This document shows positions 28,722 to 36,347 of a stretch of DNA of 64,000 bases, piece after piece. The notes below the pieces were generated by a model, which searched no databases, was not told the DNA's origin, and worked only from the letters and a program-made list of their open reading frames with translations. The DNA lies in contig NZ_BDBC01000055.1 of the NCBI RefSeq assembly GCF_001612785.1, positions 42,339 to 106,338 of the forward strand, written 5' to 3'. Made by a program: the position numbers and the translations under genes. Each line of letters begins with the position of its first letter. The stretch's first letter is position 1. The DNA comes from Nocardia beijingensis NBRC 16342 (lineage in GTDB: Bacteria; Actinomycetota; Actinomycetes; Mycobacteriales; Mycobacteriaceae).

Positions 28722-28805
28722 ACGCCGGACCGCGCCGGCGAACGCACACGAAATCTCCACAATCGACGCCGGAACTCTCCACAGCCGGTGGCTAGGGTTC
28801 GGTGC

Positions 28806-29501
28806 ATGGAACACAGCGCACCGGCGCAGGCCGCACGGCGGATCCTGGTGGTGGACGACGAGCTGACCATCGCCGAATCCGTCGCCGCGCGTCTGCGGGC
28901 GGAGGGGTACACCGTCGACCTGGCGCACGACGGCCCCTCGGCCGTTGCCGCCGCCGAGGCCGTCGGTCCCGACCTGGTGGTGCTCGACGTCATGCTGCCC
29001 GGGTTCGACGGATTGGAGGTGTGCCGCCGCATTCAGGCGCGCCGTCCGGTGCCCGTGCTCATGCTCACCGCGCGTGCCGACGAAACCGACCAGCTCGTCG
29101 GTCTCGGCGTCGGCGCGGACGACTATCTCACCAAGCCGTTCTCGTTGCGCGTGCTCGCCGCCCGGGTGCACGCGCTGCTGCGCAGGCTGGAACGGGCGGC
29201 CGACCGCGACGGCGCGACGATCCTGGTCGGCGACCTGCGGATCGATGTCGATCAGCGCCGGGTCTGGCGCGCGGAGGTCGAGGCCCTGCTCACGCCACTG
29301 GAGTTCGATCTGCTCGCCCGGCTGGCCCGTCGCCCGCGCACGGTGCTCGCGCGCGAGCGGCTGCTCGAAGACGTGTGGGACTGGTCCGACGCGGCGGGCA
29401 CCCGCGCGGTCGACAGTCACATCAAGGCGTTGCGCCGCAAGCTCGGCGCCGACCTGATCCGCACCGTGCGGGGCGTCGGATACGCCCTGGAGGCCCGATG
29501 A
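28806..29501 (+). CDS. Response regulator, OmpR/PhoB family
   Basis: 231 residues. Receiver domain: ILVVDDELT with the acidic pair, phosphoacceptor Asp in VVLDVMLPGFDGL, and the conserved Lys in LTKPFSLR. The C-terminal winged helix has LTPLEFDLLARLARRPRTVL and HIKALRRKLG, ending RTVRGVGYALE. It forms a two-component pair with the next gene through an ATGA overlap. A GTG 18 bases earlier is possible, but the ATG gives the usual N terminus. Confidence 0.93.
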   Translation: MEHSAPAQAARRILVVDDELTIAESVAARLRAEGYTVDLAHDGPSAVAAAEAVGPDLVVLDVMLPGFDGLEVCRRIQARRPVPVLMLTARADETDQLVGLGVGADDYLTKPFSLRVLAARVHALLRRLERAADRDGATILVGDLRIDVDQRRVWRAEVEALLTPLEFDLLARLARRPRTVLARERLLEDVWDWSDAAGTRAVDSHIKALRRKLGADLIRTVRGVGYALEAR

Positions 29502-30592
29502 GCGCCGGTCCCGCGGGCGCTCCCGGGGTGGGAAGCGGAAGGCCCGCACCGGATTCCACCGAGTGGCGGCGGGTGCGCCGCGTGAGCGACCGGATCGCCG
29601 AGCTGCTGCCCCGGCCGCTGGACCCGGTGAAGTCGATCAAGTTGAAGCTCGCCGTCCTCATGCTGTGCTCCGGCGGCGTGGCGTTCGGATTCTTCCGATT
29701 CAAGATCGGCTGGCTGCCCCCGCGCACCACGCTCACCGCGGTGGGGATCGCGTTGCTCACCTCGCAGTTCCTCGCCCACGGCATCACCAGGCCGCTGCGG
29801 GAGATGACCGCGGCGGCCAAGCGCATGGCCCACGGCGACTACACCCTGCGGGTGCGGGCGAGCTCGCGCGACGAAGTGGGGCAGCTGGCCGAGGCGTTCA
29901 ATCAGATGGCGGCCGACCTCGCCGCGGCCGACCGGCAACGCCGCGATCTCATCGCGAACGTGTCGCACGAGTTGCGCACGCCCATCACGGCTTTGCAGGC
30001 GGTGCTGGAGAACCTCGTCGACGGCGTCTCCCAACCCGACCCGGCGACCCTGCGCACCGCGCTGGCGCAGACCGAGCGACTCACGCTGCTGGTCTCCGAA
30101 TTGCTCGACCTCTCCAGCATCGAAGCGGGCGTGTTCCCGCTCGACCGCGAGGAGCTGCCGATCGCGCCGTTGCTGGCCGACGTCGTCGCCGAGGCGGAGG
30201 TCATGACCGCCGCGCTCGGGCGCGGCGTGCGGTTCCGCACCGACGTGCCGCCCGGCGCCGCCCGCGTGTACGCCGACCGTGCGCGTCTGCACCAAGTGCT
30301 GTTGAACCTCCTCGACAACGCCGCGCGCCACGGGCCCGCGGGCGGGGAAGTCCGCGTCACCGTGCGCGCCGCGCAAGGCGAGGTCGTGATCGACGTCGAC
30401 GACGACGGCCCCGGCATACCGCAGGCCGACCGCGCCCGGGTGTTCGACCGGTTCACCAGGGGCGGCCGCACCGCGGGCGGGGGCACCGGCCTCGGCCTGG
30501 CCATCGCCCGCTGGGTGGTCGACCTGCACGGCGGCACCATCGCGGTCGCCGAGCCGGGCTCCCGTATCCGGGTCGTGCTGCCCGGCCGCTGA
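29498..30592 (+). CDS. Sensor histidine kinase (HAMP-HisKA-HATPase)
   Basis: 364 residues. Two membrane segments (about 50-66 and 72-92) with almost no loop between them, then a HAMP domain (ITRPLREMTAAAKRMAHGDY), the H-box VSHELRTPITALQ with the phosphoacceptor His, and the ATP site NLLDNAARHG, DDGPGIP and GGGTGLGLAIARWVVDLHGG. The missing extracellular domain suggests it senses a signal within the membrane, such as envelope stress or a lipophilic antibiotic. It is coupled to the response regulator and followed by a DUF4153 gene. Confidence 0.92.
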   Translation: MSAGPAGAPGVGSGRPAPDSTEWRRVRRVSDRIAELLPRPLDPVKSIKLKLAVLMLCSGGVAFGFFRFKIGWLPPRTTLTAVGIALLTSQFLAHGITRPLREMTAAAKRMAHGDYTLRVRASSRDEVGQLAEAFNQMAADLAAADRQRRDLIANVSHELRTPITALQAVLENLVDGVSQPDPATLRTALAQTERLTLLVSELLDLSSIEAGVFPLDREELPIAPLLADVVAEAEVMTAALGRGVRFRTDVPPGAARVYADRARLHQVLLNLLDNAARHGPAGGEVRVTVRAAQGEVVIDVDDDGPGIPQADRARVFDRFTRGGRTAGGGTGLGLAIARWVVDLHGGTIAVAEPGSRIRVVLPGR

Positions 30593-30665
30593 TCTGCCCA
30601 TCATCCGACCCGGACCGCCAGGGCGGTGCCGGGGTGATTCCGCACGCCTATCGAAGGGACGAACC

Positions 30666-32330
30666 ATGCCACCGGAACCCGAATCCGACCCCGCGGCCGC
30701 CGTGCTGTGGAGCGCCGAATCCGCCTCCGCGGCAAAGGACTCCGAGACCGCGGCGATCGCACCGCCGGTCGCGGGACCGGAGGCGCCGACGGCGAGCCCC
30801 GCGCCGGGCACACCGGACAGCGCGTCCGTCCGGCCTTTCCCGGGCGGACCGACTGTCCGTCGGCGGTTACCCAAGTGGCGGCGTGTGGCCTGTCCTCCCG
30901 GCGTGATTCCCGCCGCGCTCGTCTCGGGTCTGGCGGCAGCGATTCTCGTGCGCTGGGACCGGCCCGGCATCGGCTGGGTTCTCGCGGCCGTTGTCGCCGC
31001 GACGGCGGTCTTCCTCGTCGACCGCAACGCCCGCAAGGCCGTGAGCGCGACGGAAGACGCGACCGTGAAAGCGGCGCAGAAGGCCGAAAGACCAATCGCT
31101 CTATGGATTTCCGCGCGTACAGCACGGTTCGTGGGGCGAGTGTGGTGGGCGACGCTCGCGCTCGCCCTGCTCGCGGTAGGCGCCGTCCGCGCCGCGGGCT
31201 GGCTGTTCACCCTGTGCGTCATCGCGGCAGCTGTCGCCGGTTCGCTGGCGGTCGTCGGCCGCCGCTCGGCGAACGGCGTGCTCTACGACACGCTGGCGGT
31301 GGGGCTCGAAGCGGTCGCGGCGGTGCCGTGGGCGTACGCCGGCACCGCGGGGGTGCGCGGTGCGAACGCGCCACGCGCCAGGCGGCTCGGAATGTCGGTG
31401 GCGGTGACCGTGGCGTTGCTCGCGGTGTTCGTTCCGTTGCTCGGCAGCGCCGACGCGATGTTCGCCGAGCTGCTCGACACCGTGACGCCGGACCTGGACG
31501 TGCCCTCGCTGGTGCGGTGGATCGTCCTGTTCGCCGTGGTCGCGCTCGGCGCGCTGGGAGCGTTGTTCGTGCTCGCGGGCCCGCCGCCGCCCGCTACTGC
31601 CCGAGCGGCTGGGCGAACGCTGCGCCGCTCGGAATGGGCGCTGCCGGTCGGTGCGCTCGCGATCCTGTTCGCGGCCTTCGTCGCGACCCAGTTCGTCGTG
31701 CTCTTCGGCGGCGACGACCATGTCAGGAAGACGGCGGGGCTGACCTACGCCGAATACGCGCGCAGCGGGTTCTGGCAGCTGTCGGCCGTCACCGTCCTGA
31801 CCCTCGCGGTGCTCGGGGTCGTGTTGCGCTGGGCTGGTCAGGACACGCCCGCCGACCGGTGGTGGCTGCGCGGGCTGCTCACGGCGGTGAGCGTGCTCGC
31901 CCTGGTGATCGTCGCCTCCGCGCTCGGCCGGATGTGGACCTACCAGCGGGCCTACGGCTTCACGGTGCTGCGCCTGCTGGTGGAGGCATGCGAACTGTGG
32001 CTGGGCTCGGTCTACCTCCTGGTTCTGGCCGCGGTGCTGGGGCTGCGCCGGGCGTGGCTGCCGCGCGCCGTGCTCGGCACCGCCATGGCGACCTTGCTGG
32101 CGCTGGCCGTCCTGAACCCGGAGCGGCTGATCGCCGAGGAGAACATCGATCGCTCGCAGCGGGGCAAGGCGCTGGACACCGAATACCTGGTCACGCTCTC
32201 GCCGGACATCCTGCCCGCGACCGAACGGCTTCCCGAGCCGCTGCGTGCGCAGGTGCGTGCCGAGCTGCGGTCGGGTCTCGGCGACGACACCTGGCAGAGC
32301 TGGAATCTGTCCCGGGCAAGAGCGCGGTGA
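30666..32330 (+). CDS. DUF4153/DUF4173-domain membrane protein
   Basis: 554 residues with an acidic, Ala/Pro-rich cytosolic N terminus of about 75 residues, then ten or more membrane helices. The late block LTYAEYARSGFWQLSAVTVL is characteristic of this family, whose function is unknown. The tail (ERLIAEENIDR, then LDTEYLVTLSPDILPA) lies outside the membrane part. It is 73 bases after the histidine kinase and co-directional, so it may be a target or accessory of that two-component system, which is common for this family in actinobacteria. Confidence 0.85.
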   Translation: MPPEPESDPAAAVLWSAESASAAKDSETAAIAPPVAGPEAPTASPAPGTPDSASVRPFPGGPTVRRRLPKWRRVACPPGVIPAALVSGLAAAILVRWDRPGIGWVLAAVVAATAVFLVDRNARKAVSATEDATVKAAQKAERPIALWISARTARFVGRVWWATLALALLAVGAVRAAGWLFTLCVIAAAVAGSLAVVGRRSANGVLYDTLAVGLEAVAAVPWAYAGTAGVRGANAPRARRLGMSVAVTVALLAVFVPLLGSADAMFAELLDTVTPDLDVPSLVRWIVLFAVVALGALGALFVLAGPPPPATARAAGRTLRRSEWALPVGALAILFAAFVATQFVVLFGGDDHVRKTAGLTYAEYARSGFWQLSAVTVLTLAVLGVVLRWAGQDTPADRWWLRGLLTAVSVLALVIVASALGRMWTYQRAYGFTVLRLLVEACELWLGSVYLLVLAAVLGLRRAWLPRAVLGTAMATLLALAVLNPERLIAEENIDRSQRGKALDTEYLVTLSPDILPATERLPEPLRAQVRAELRSGLGDDTWQSWNLSRARAR

Positions 32331-32340
32331 GCTCCCGTGC

Positions 32341-32364
32341 AATACACTTGTATTATCGCTGATC
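32341..32364 (+). promoter_or_regulatory. Probable toxin-antitoxin promoter with overlapping operator palindrome
   Basis: AATACA-CT-TGTATT is a perfect inverted repeat (32341-32354). It overlaps TATTAT (32351-32356), a good -10 element 8 bases before the GTG at 32365. With no ribosome binding site in front of that GTG, the transcript is probably leaderless. A palindrome over the -10 box is what an autorepressing ribbon-helix-helix antitoxin would bind. Confidence 0.55.
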
Positions 32365-32643
32365 GTGGGTTATAACTGGCCTGAGTGGGCGCTGTTGTCG
32401 CTGGTGGGAATCGACCCGCGGGAAGTGCTGCAGGTGCTCATGGGCGCTCGCCGATGGCCTCGGCGGGCGCGCGGCCGGAACGAGCTCGCGGTCCTGACGG
32501 TGTGGGGCCGGACCGAGGCGGGCCGGCCGCTCATCGTCGCTGTCCGCCGCACCGAGGGCTGGCAGTGGGACATCCTGGGCGCGGTCGAGATGACCGAGGC
32601 GCAGGTGGCCGAACTCGAGCGTTGGGAGCACGCCGATGACTGA
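32365..32643 (+). CDS. Probable type II toxin (BrnT-like, uncertain)
   Basis: 92 residues, starting MGYNWPEWALLSLVGIDPREVLQVLMG and ending in a helix AQVAELERWEHADD. The central strand block RNELAVLTVWGRTEAGRPLIVAVRR resembles the sheet of BrnT/RelE-type RNases, with basic residues ARRWPRRARGR ahead of it. Its stop overlaps the next ATG by 8 bases, and the next gene encodes a ribbon-helix-helix protein. This toxin-first order, size and coupling fit a TA module. The fold assignment is by pattern only. Confidence 0.6.
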   Translation: MGYNWPEWALLSLVGIDPREVLQVLMGARRWPRRARGRNELAVLTVWGRTEAGRPLIVAVRRTEGWQWDILGAVEMTEAQVAELERWEHADD

Positions 32644-32959
32644 CTATCCGACCAACCCGGAGGACGTCCGGGACTTCCTGTCCGGTCTGGAGTACAGCGA
32701 CGCGCCGGTCGAGGCGGCCGACGTGCCCCCGCCGCTGCGCGCCGAGGACACCGTCACCGTCACCACGTCGTTGCGCATCCCCCTGGAATTGCACCAGCGG
32801 GTGAAGAAGGCCGCCGAACAGCGCAACGTGACCATGTCCGCGCTCATCCGCGACTGGATCGAACTGGAACTGGCCGCCCTGGAGAACGACCAGCCCATCT
32901 CACGCGCCGATGCCCTGCGGGCGCTGGCCGCCCTGCACCCCCTGCGCCAGTCGGCTTAG
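32636..32959 (+). CDS. Ribbon-helix-helix antitoxin / CopG-family protein
   Basis: 107 residues. A flexible acidic N terminus (40 residues) precedes the RHH fold: the beta strand VTVTTSLRIPLEL and two helices HQRVKKAAEQRNVTMSALIR with DWIELELAALE. It would bind the palindrome at 32341-32354 and neutralise the preceding toxin. Its final codons overlap the stop of the converging hypothetical gene by 4 bases. The RHH assignment is firm; the TA role is inferred from the pairing. Confidence 0.75.
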   Translation: MTDYPTNPEDVRDFLSGLEYSDAPVEAADVPPPLRAEDTVTVTTSLRIPLELHQRVKKAAEQRNVTMSALIRDWIELELAALENDQPISRADALRALAALHPLRQSA

Positions 32960-33279
32960 TCGGCGGCGGCCGCAGGCGGTCCGCCGCTCGTCTCCCGTGC
33001 TCGAGCCACTGCGAGTATGCGCTCCAGGACGGTCACCGTATCCAGCTTGTCGAGATGACGGAAGGCGGCACGAAGCCACCTGGCCGTGGTGTGGGTGATG
33101 GTCGGAGAATCCGTGACCAGGTGTTGCCGCCGCTCGGGAGGCAGGCCGAGATCCGCCGCGCCGGGCTGTGGTGCGCGTGCCGGGGCATCGTGCAGACGAT
33201 ACAACGTGATCCGCAGAGCTGCAATCGCTTTCAGTCGGTTCATTGGCAGGGTATCGCCGCGTCCTCGTTCATCCGGCAC
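32956..33279 (-). CDS. Hypothetical protein, helical
   Basis: 107 residues from a GTG at 33279 preceded by GAGGG (an ATG 36 bases later is the alternative). Codon third positions are GC-rich, supporting this strand. The sequence is mostly alpha-helical and basic (NRLKAIAALRITLYRLHDA, then LRAAFRHLDKLDTVTVLERIL) with no motif I recognise. It is convergent with the antitoxin gene. Confidence 0.5.
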   Translation of the reverse strand: MPDERGRGDTLPMNRLKAIAALRITLYRLHDAPARAPQPGAADLGLPPERRQHLVTDSPTITHTTARWLRAAFRHLDKLDTVTVLERILAVARARETSGGPPAAAAD

Positions 33280-33691
33280 CGGTTCCCTCGCGGGTCAGGA
33301 GCGGTCGAGTTGCGCGGCGACTCGTCCTCCAACGAACTACATCGGCTTCGTATGACGACCTACCGCTGAGAATTTCCGGCGTGGGCATTCATTCGCGGCA
33401 CGGGCCAATTCACGACGGCCCGGATTTACGTGGAGTGGATCGCGGTACCGAGCTTTCGGAACGTGACTGGCAGCCGCTGCAAGGAGGCTATACAAGACTC
33501 TCGCCCTGTTTCGCCCATACCTCTGGTGCAGCGTCGGAAACCGACCGGTTCGGGCGAAGCGAACGATGGTCGGCTTGCGAAAGCGTTGCGGGGGTGCGAC
33601 GCTGACCTCGGCGAAATCCGAACGTCTTTCCCGGCCGTCGGTGGTTGCGCAGCGCAATGCCCAGGTAGCGCCGATCGAAAGGTCGAGGTTT
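33280..33691. other. Lower-GC intergenic region before the membrane hydrolase gene
   Basis: About 410 bases with visibly lower GC than the left part of the window. Reading frames cross it but none has a recognisable product. It marks the left edge of the islet that holds the hydrolase and the SLATT-like gene, and should contain the hydrolase promoter. Confidence 0.45.
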
Positions 33692-35785
33692 GTGAAGAAG
33701 AAGAGCGCACCGATCCGGCGGAACAAACAAGTAGAACGGCATCCCGACATCCTCTCGGTGCACGGCATCGGAAACGAGCAGGCCGGTACGATGGTCAACG
33801 CGATTATTCCCGTACTTCCTGCTTTCTACGCAGCGGAACCCGCGAAGATCGAGGAGGTGGTATGGTCGGATGAGCTGAAGAAACCGAATCGTTTCCTTTT
33901 CGGGCTGTGGGCTCTCCGCAGTGCGCCCATGCTATTCTTTCTGGCCCTTGCCCACGATGTCAGAGATACGGACCCTGGCGTATCCAAGCGGCTGTCACGC
34001 TTGTCCGTCGTCATCTTGAGCGCGGTATCGATCTACATCATGAAAGTTCCGGTCGGCATATGGATCGCTGTGGTGATCATACCCATCGGGTGGTCCGACA
34101 ACTCGCGGCGACAACTCTACAGGTTGATGATGCTGAGCATCCCATTCGGGCTGCTCCTGTCTTTCATCGATATTCGATGGATTGCCGTGTCGGTTGCGGC
34201 GGGGGTTGCCGGGTTCGTCGCCTGGGAAAAGAACATCGTCCATGCGGTATATTTCGCCGTTGCCCGCGCGGATGCGGTGACGCATATCGTTTCGGATATT
34301 CGGGAACGAATAGATCGAAAGGTGACAAACAGGGACGGATTAATAGTCGTCGCCCATTCGATGGGCGGCTACCTCACTCGCATGGCGCTTATGGACAGGA
34401 CCGAGCGCCGCGAACCGACGACCGAGTGCCAGAATGTGTCGGTATTGACCTACGGGTCCGGATTCCGTCCGATACACATAGTGGTCCTGATGTTCCGCTC
34501 GCTGCGCACTAGGCTACTGGTCTACGCGTACTGCATTTGTACGATCATCGCAATCGCGGGGCTCAGCTTTGCATCGGGTGTCTTCGTCAAGAGCTTCTAC
34601 GGCTATCATGTAGAAAGCAAAGTGGTCGACGAGTGGTATGCCGAAGCCGACCGCGAATTCTTTGCGAACCACGACATATGGCACAGATTCTGGAGTAGTT
34701 TCTACCATTTGGGTTTCGAGACTTTCCACACGGCCGACGGCATGGTGTCCAGCCTCGTTGTGGCGGCAATAGTGCTCGGCTATGTCGCGCTGGTGGAGAA
34801 ACTGGCCAGGATCATCTTCAATCGTCTGGAGGCAGAAGGAGATTGGAGGCCCGTCCGGTGCAAGGACTGGATCGACTTCACGACGGTGCATGATTCTGTC
34901 GGCCGCATCGCAGCGCCTCCGGTACCCGGTGCTGTCCAATATTCGGTTCCCGGGTTCGGTCTTCCGCTGATCGATCATCCGATCAGATACTACTTGAGAC
35001 CAGGCTCGGTCGGCGGAAGTGTCCTGCGCACGCTCGTCATAGGCCGGTTCCGGCAGGAAGAATTCCGCCGAAGAACGTCGGATCAACTTCAGATTCTGAG
35101 CTACGTCGATCGAATTCGAGATCTCGTCCTCATTCTCGCCATAATAGGGATCGTTTCGAGCGGACTGCTGTTCCATGCCGGTTTGGGTTCGATGGGTCTG
35201 GTATTCGCAGTCGTTTACGTAGCGGCGGGATCACTCCGACAAGTTCTCTACCGCAGAGTCTCTGGCAGGCTGGGAAACAACCCCCTGGCCTATCTCGTGC
35301 TCGAATCCAAGCACCCCCCGGAGTCGAAGCCGGTCGTTACTGCGGTTCTGCTGTCCGCTCACCTCGCCGTTTCCATGGTTTTTCCCTACATGTTGATGAC
35401 TCGTACGCATATACTGGAGACATCTCTTTCGGACAAATTGCATCCGCAGTACAGGTTGGTCGGCGGGTTGTTTCTTCTGATTGTCGTCTACGACTTCCCG
35501 AAGTACCAGCAATGGCTGTACCACCTGATCGGTCTATTGACCTACATATTGTTTTCGGCCCTGATAATAAACGCGCTTCGCGCACTTCTCTCGTTGCGGG
35601 TCTCATCGAAGCTGATCGTGATTCAAGCTATAGCCGGCGCGGGCAGCATGGGTGCTTTGCATTACTTGACCTCTGAATTCGATGTAACCATGAAGTGGGA
35701 GAGCGTCGTGTACGTGGTAGGGTATTCGGTTCTTTGGCTTCCGTCGTTGTTCTTGGCCTATATCTTGAACCGATCCGATCGATGA
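33692..35785 (+). CDS. Multi-TM membrane protein with an alpha/beta hydrolase domain
   Basis: About 697 residues from a GTG at 33692; the open frame reaches back to 33566 but the earlier part is unlike protein. After a basic head (KKKSAPIRRNKQ) comes the first strand and oxyanion turn HPDILSVHGIGNEQ (residues 16-29). Two to four helices follow, then the nucleophile elbow VVAHSMGGYLTRMAL near residue 229. The rest has at least eight more helices, with cytosolic or extracellular loops such as DWIDFTTVHDSVGR. It looks like a membrane-anchored lipase or esterase. GC is lower than in neighbours, suggesting acquisition. It converges on a SLATT-like gene with a 4-base gap. I know no characterised protein with this layout. 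Confidence 0.7.
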   Translation: MKKKSAPIRRNKQVERHPDILSVHGIGNEQAGTMVNAIIPVLPAFYAAEPAKIEEVVWSDELKKPNRFLFGLWALRSAPMLFFLALAHDVRDTDPGVSKRLSRLSVVILSAVSIYIMKVPVGIWIAVVIIPIGWSDNSRRQLYRLMMLSIPFGLLLSFIDIRWIAVSVAAGVAGFVAWEKNIVHAVYFAVARADAVTHIVSDIRERIDRKVTNRDGLIVVAHSMGGYLTRMALMDRTERREPTTECQNVSVLTYGSGFRPIHIVVLMFRSLRTRLLVYAYCICTIIAIAGLSFASGVFVKSFYGYHVESKVVDEWYAEADREFFANHDIWHRFWSSFYHLGFETFHTADGMVSSLVVAAIVLGYVALVEKLARIIFNRLEAEGDWRPVRCKDWIDFTTVHDSVGRIAAPPVPGAVQYSVPGFGLPLIDHPIRYYLRPGSVGGSVLRTLVIGRFRQEEFRRRTSDQLQILSYVDRIRDLVLILAIIGIVSSGLLFHAGLGSMGLVFAVVYVAAGSLRQVLYRRVSGRLGNNPLAYLVLESKHPPESKPVVTAVLLSAHLAVSMVFPYMLMTRTHILETSLSDKLHPQYRLVGGLFLLIVVYDFPKYQQWLYHLIGLLTYILFSALIINALRALLSLRVSSKLIVIQAIAGAGSMGALHYLTSEFDVTMKWESVVYVVGYSVLWLPSLFLAYILNRSDR

Positions 35786-35789
35786 GGTG

Positions 35790-36326
35790 TCAATTCGACT
35801 GATCGCTGTCTCGTGGCGCGACGGCTTTCCCTACCTCTCTGGCCAGCACTGACTGCCAGTACTCGGCGTGGCTTCCGGTGAGCTGCATGTAATCATCGAA
35901 AATTTTGTCCAGTTGCGCGCGCTTGTCCTCCGGATCGGATGCCCTGAGGTAGTTGAAGCGCTCGCGGAGCGCAACCAGGTCGTTGTAGATTACCTTGCGT
36001 TTCAGCCAGTACGCGTCGAGGTTCCAGTAGGTCAGGAGACTCGCGATCAAGGTCGTGAGCGCGACTATTACCAGGGCGACATTCCTGGACACAGTCGCAT
36101 AGGTCTCGCTGTCGATCTGCAATCCGAGCAAGATGGTGGAAACCCCGCCGAGCACCATCGCGCTGATATGTAGGAACCACGACGCGCGGCGCAGCGTATT
36201 CTTTCGTGTTCCGTGGCTTTCCACCGCGCTGTCGAGCAGTTCTTTCAGGTGCTTCTCGAGATCGGCCGACACTCGGACAGGGTACCTGTGTCGGCACGGG
36301 ATTCGAGCGCCGAATCCGGCGGTCAC
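35790..36326 (-). CDS. SLATT-like (DUF4231-type) two-TM protein
   Basis: 178 residues from 36326; a GTG at 36272 would give a 160-residue protein and is perhaps more likely. The order is: helix LEKHLKELLDSAVESHG, two adjacent membrane helices (WFLHISAMVLGGVSTILLGL and NVALVIVALTTLIASLLTYW), then a long helical tail NLDAYWLKRKVIYNDLVALR with DKIFDDYMQLTGSHAEYWQ. This matches SLATT domains, predicted pore-forming effectors found beside nucleotide-sensing or other conflict systems. It converges on the membrane hydrolase gene and shares its low GC. No CD-NTase, TIR or SLOG sensor is fused to it. Confidence 0.65.
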   Translation of the reverse strand: MTAGFGARIPCRHRYPVRVSADLEKHLKELLDSAVESHGTRKNTLRRASWFLHISAMVLGGVSTILLGLQIDSETYATVSRNVALVIVALTTLIASLLTYWNLDAYWLKRKVIYNDLVALRERFNYLRASDPEDKRAQLDKIFDDYMQLTGSHAEYWQSVLAREVGKAVAPRDSDQSN

Positions 36327-36347
36327 GCGCCCGCCGCGACGATCGGC

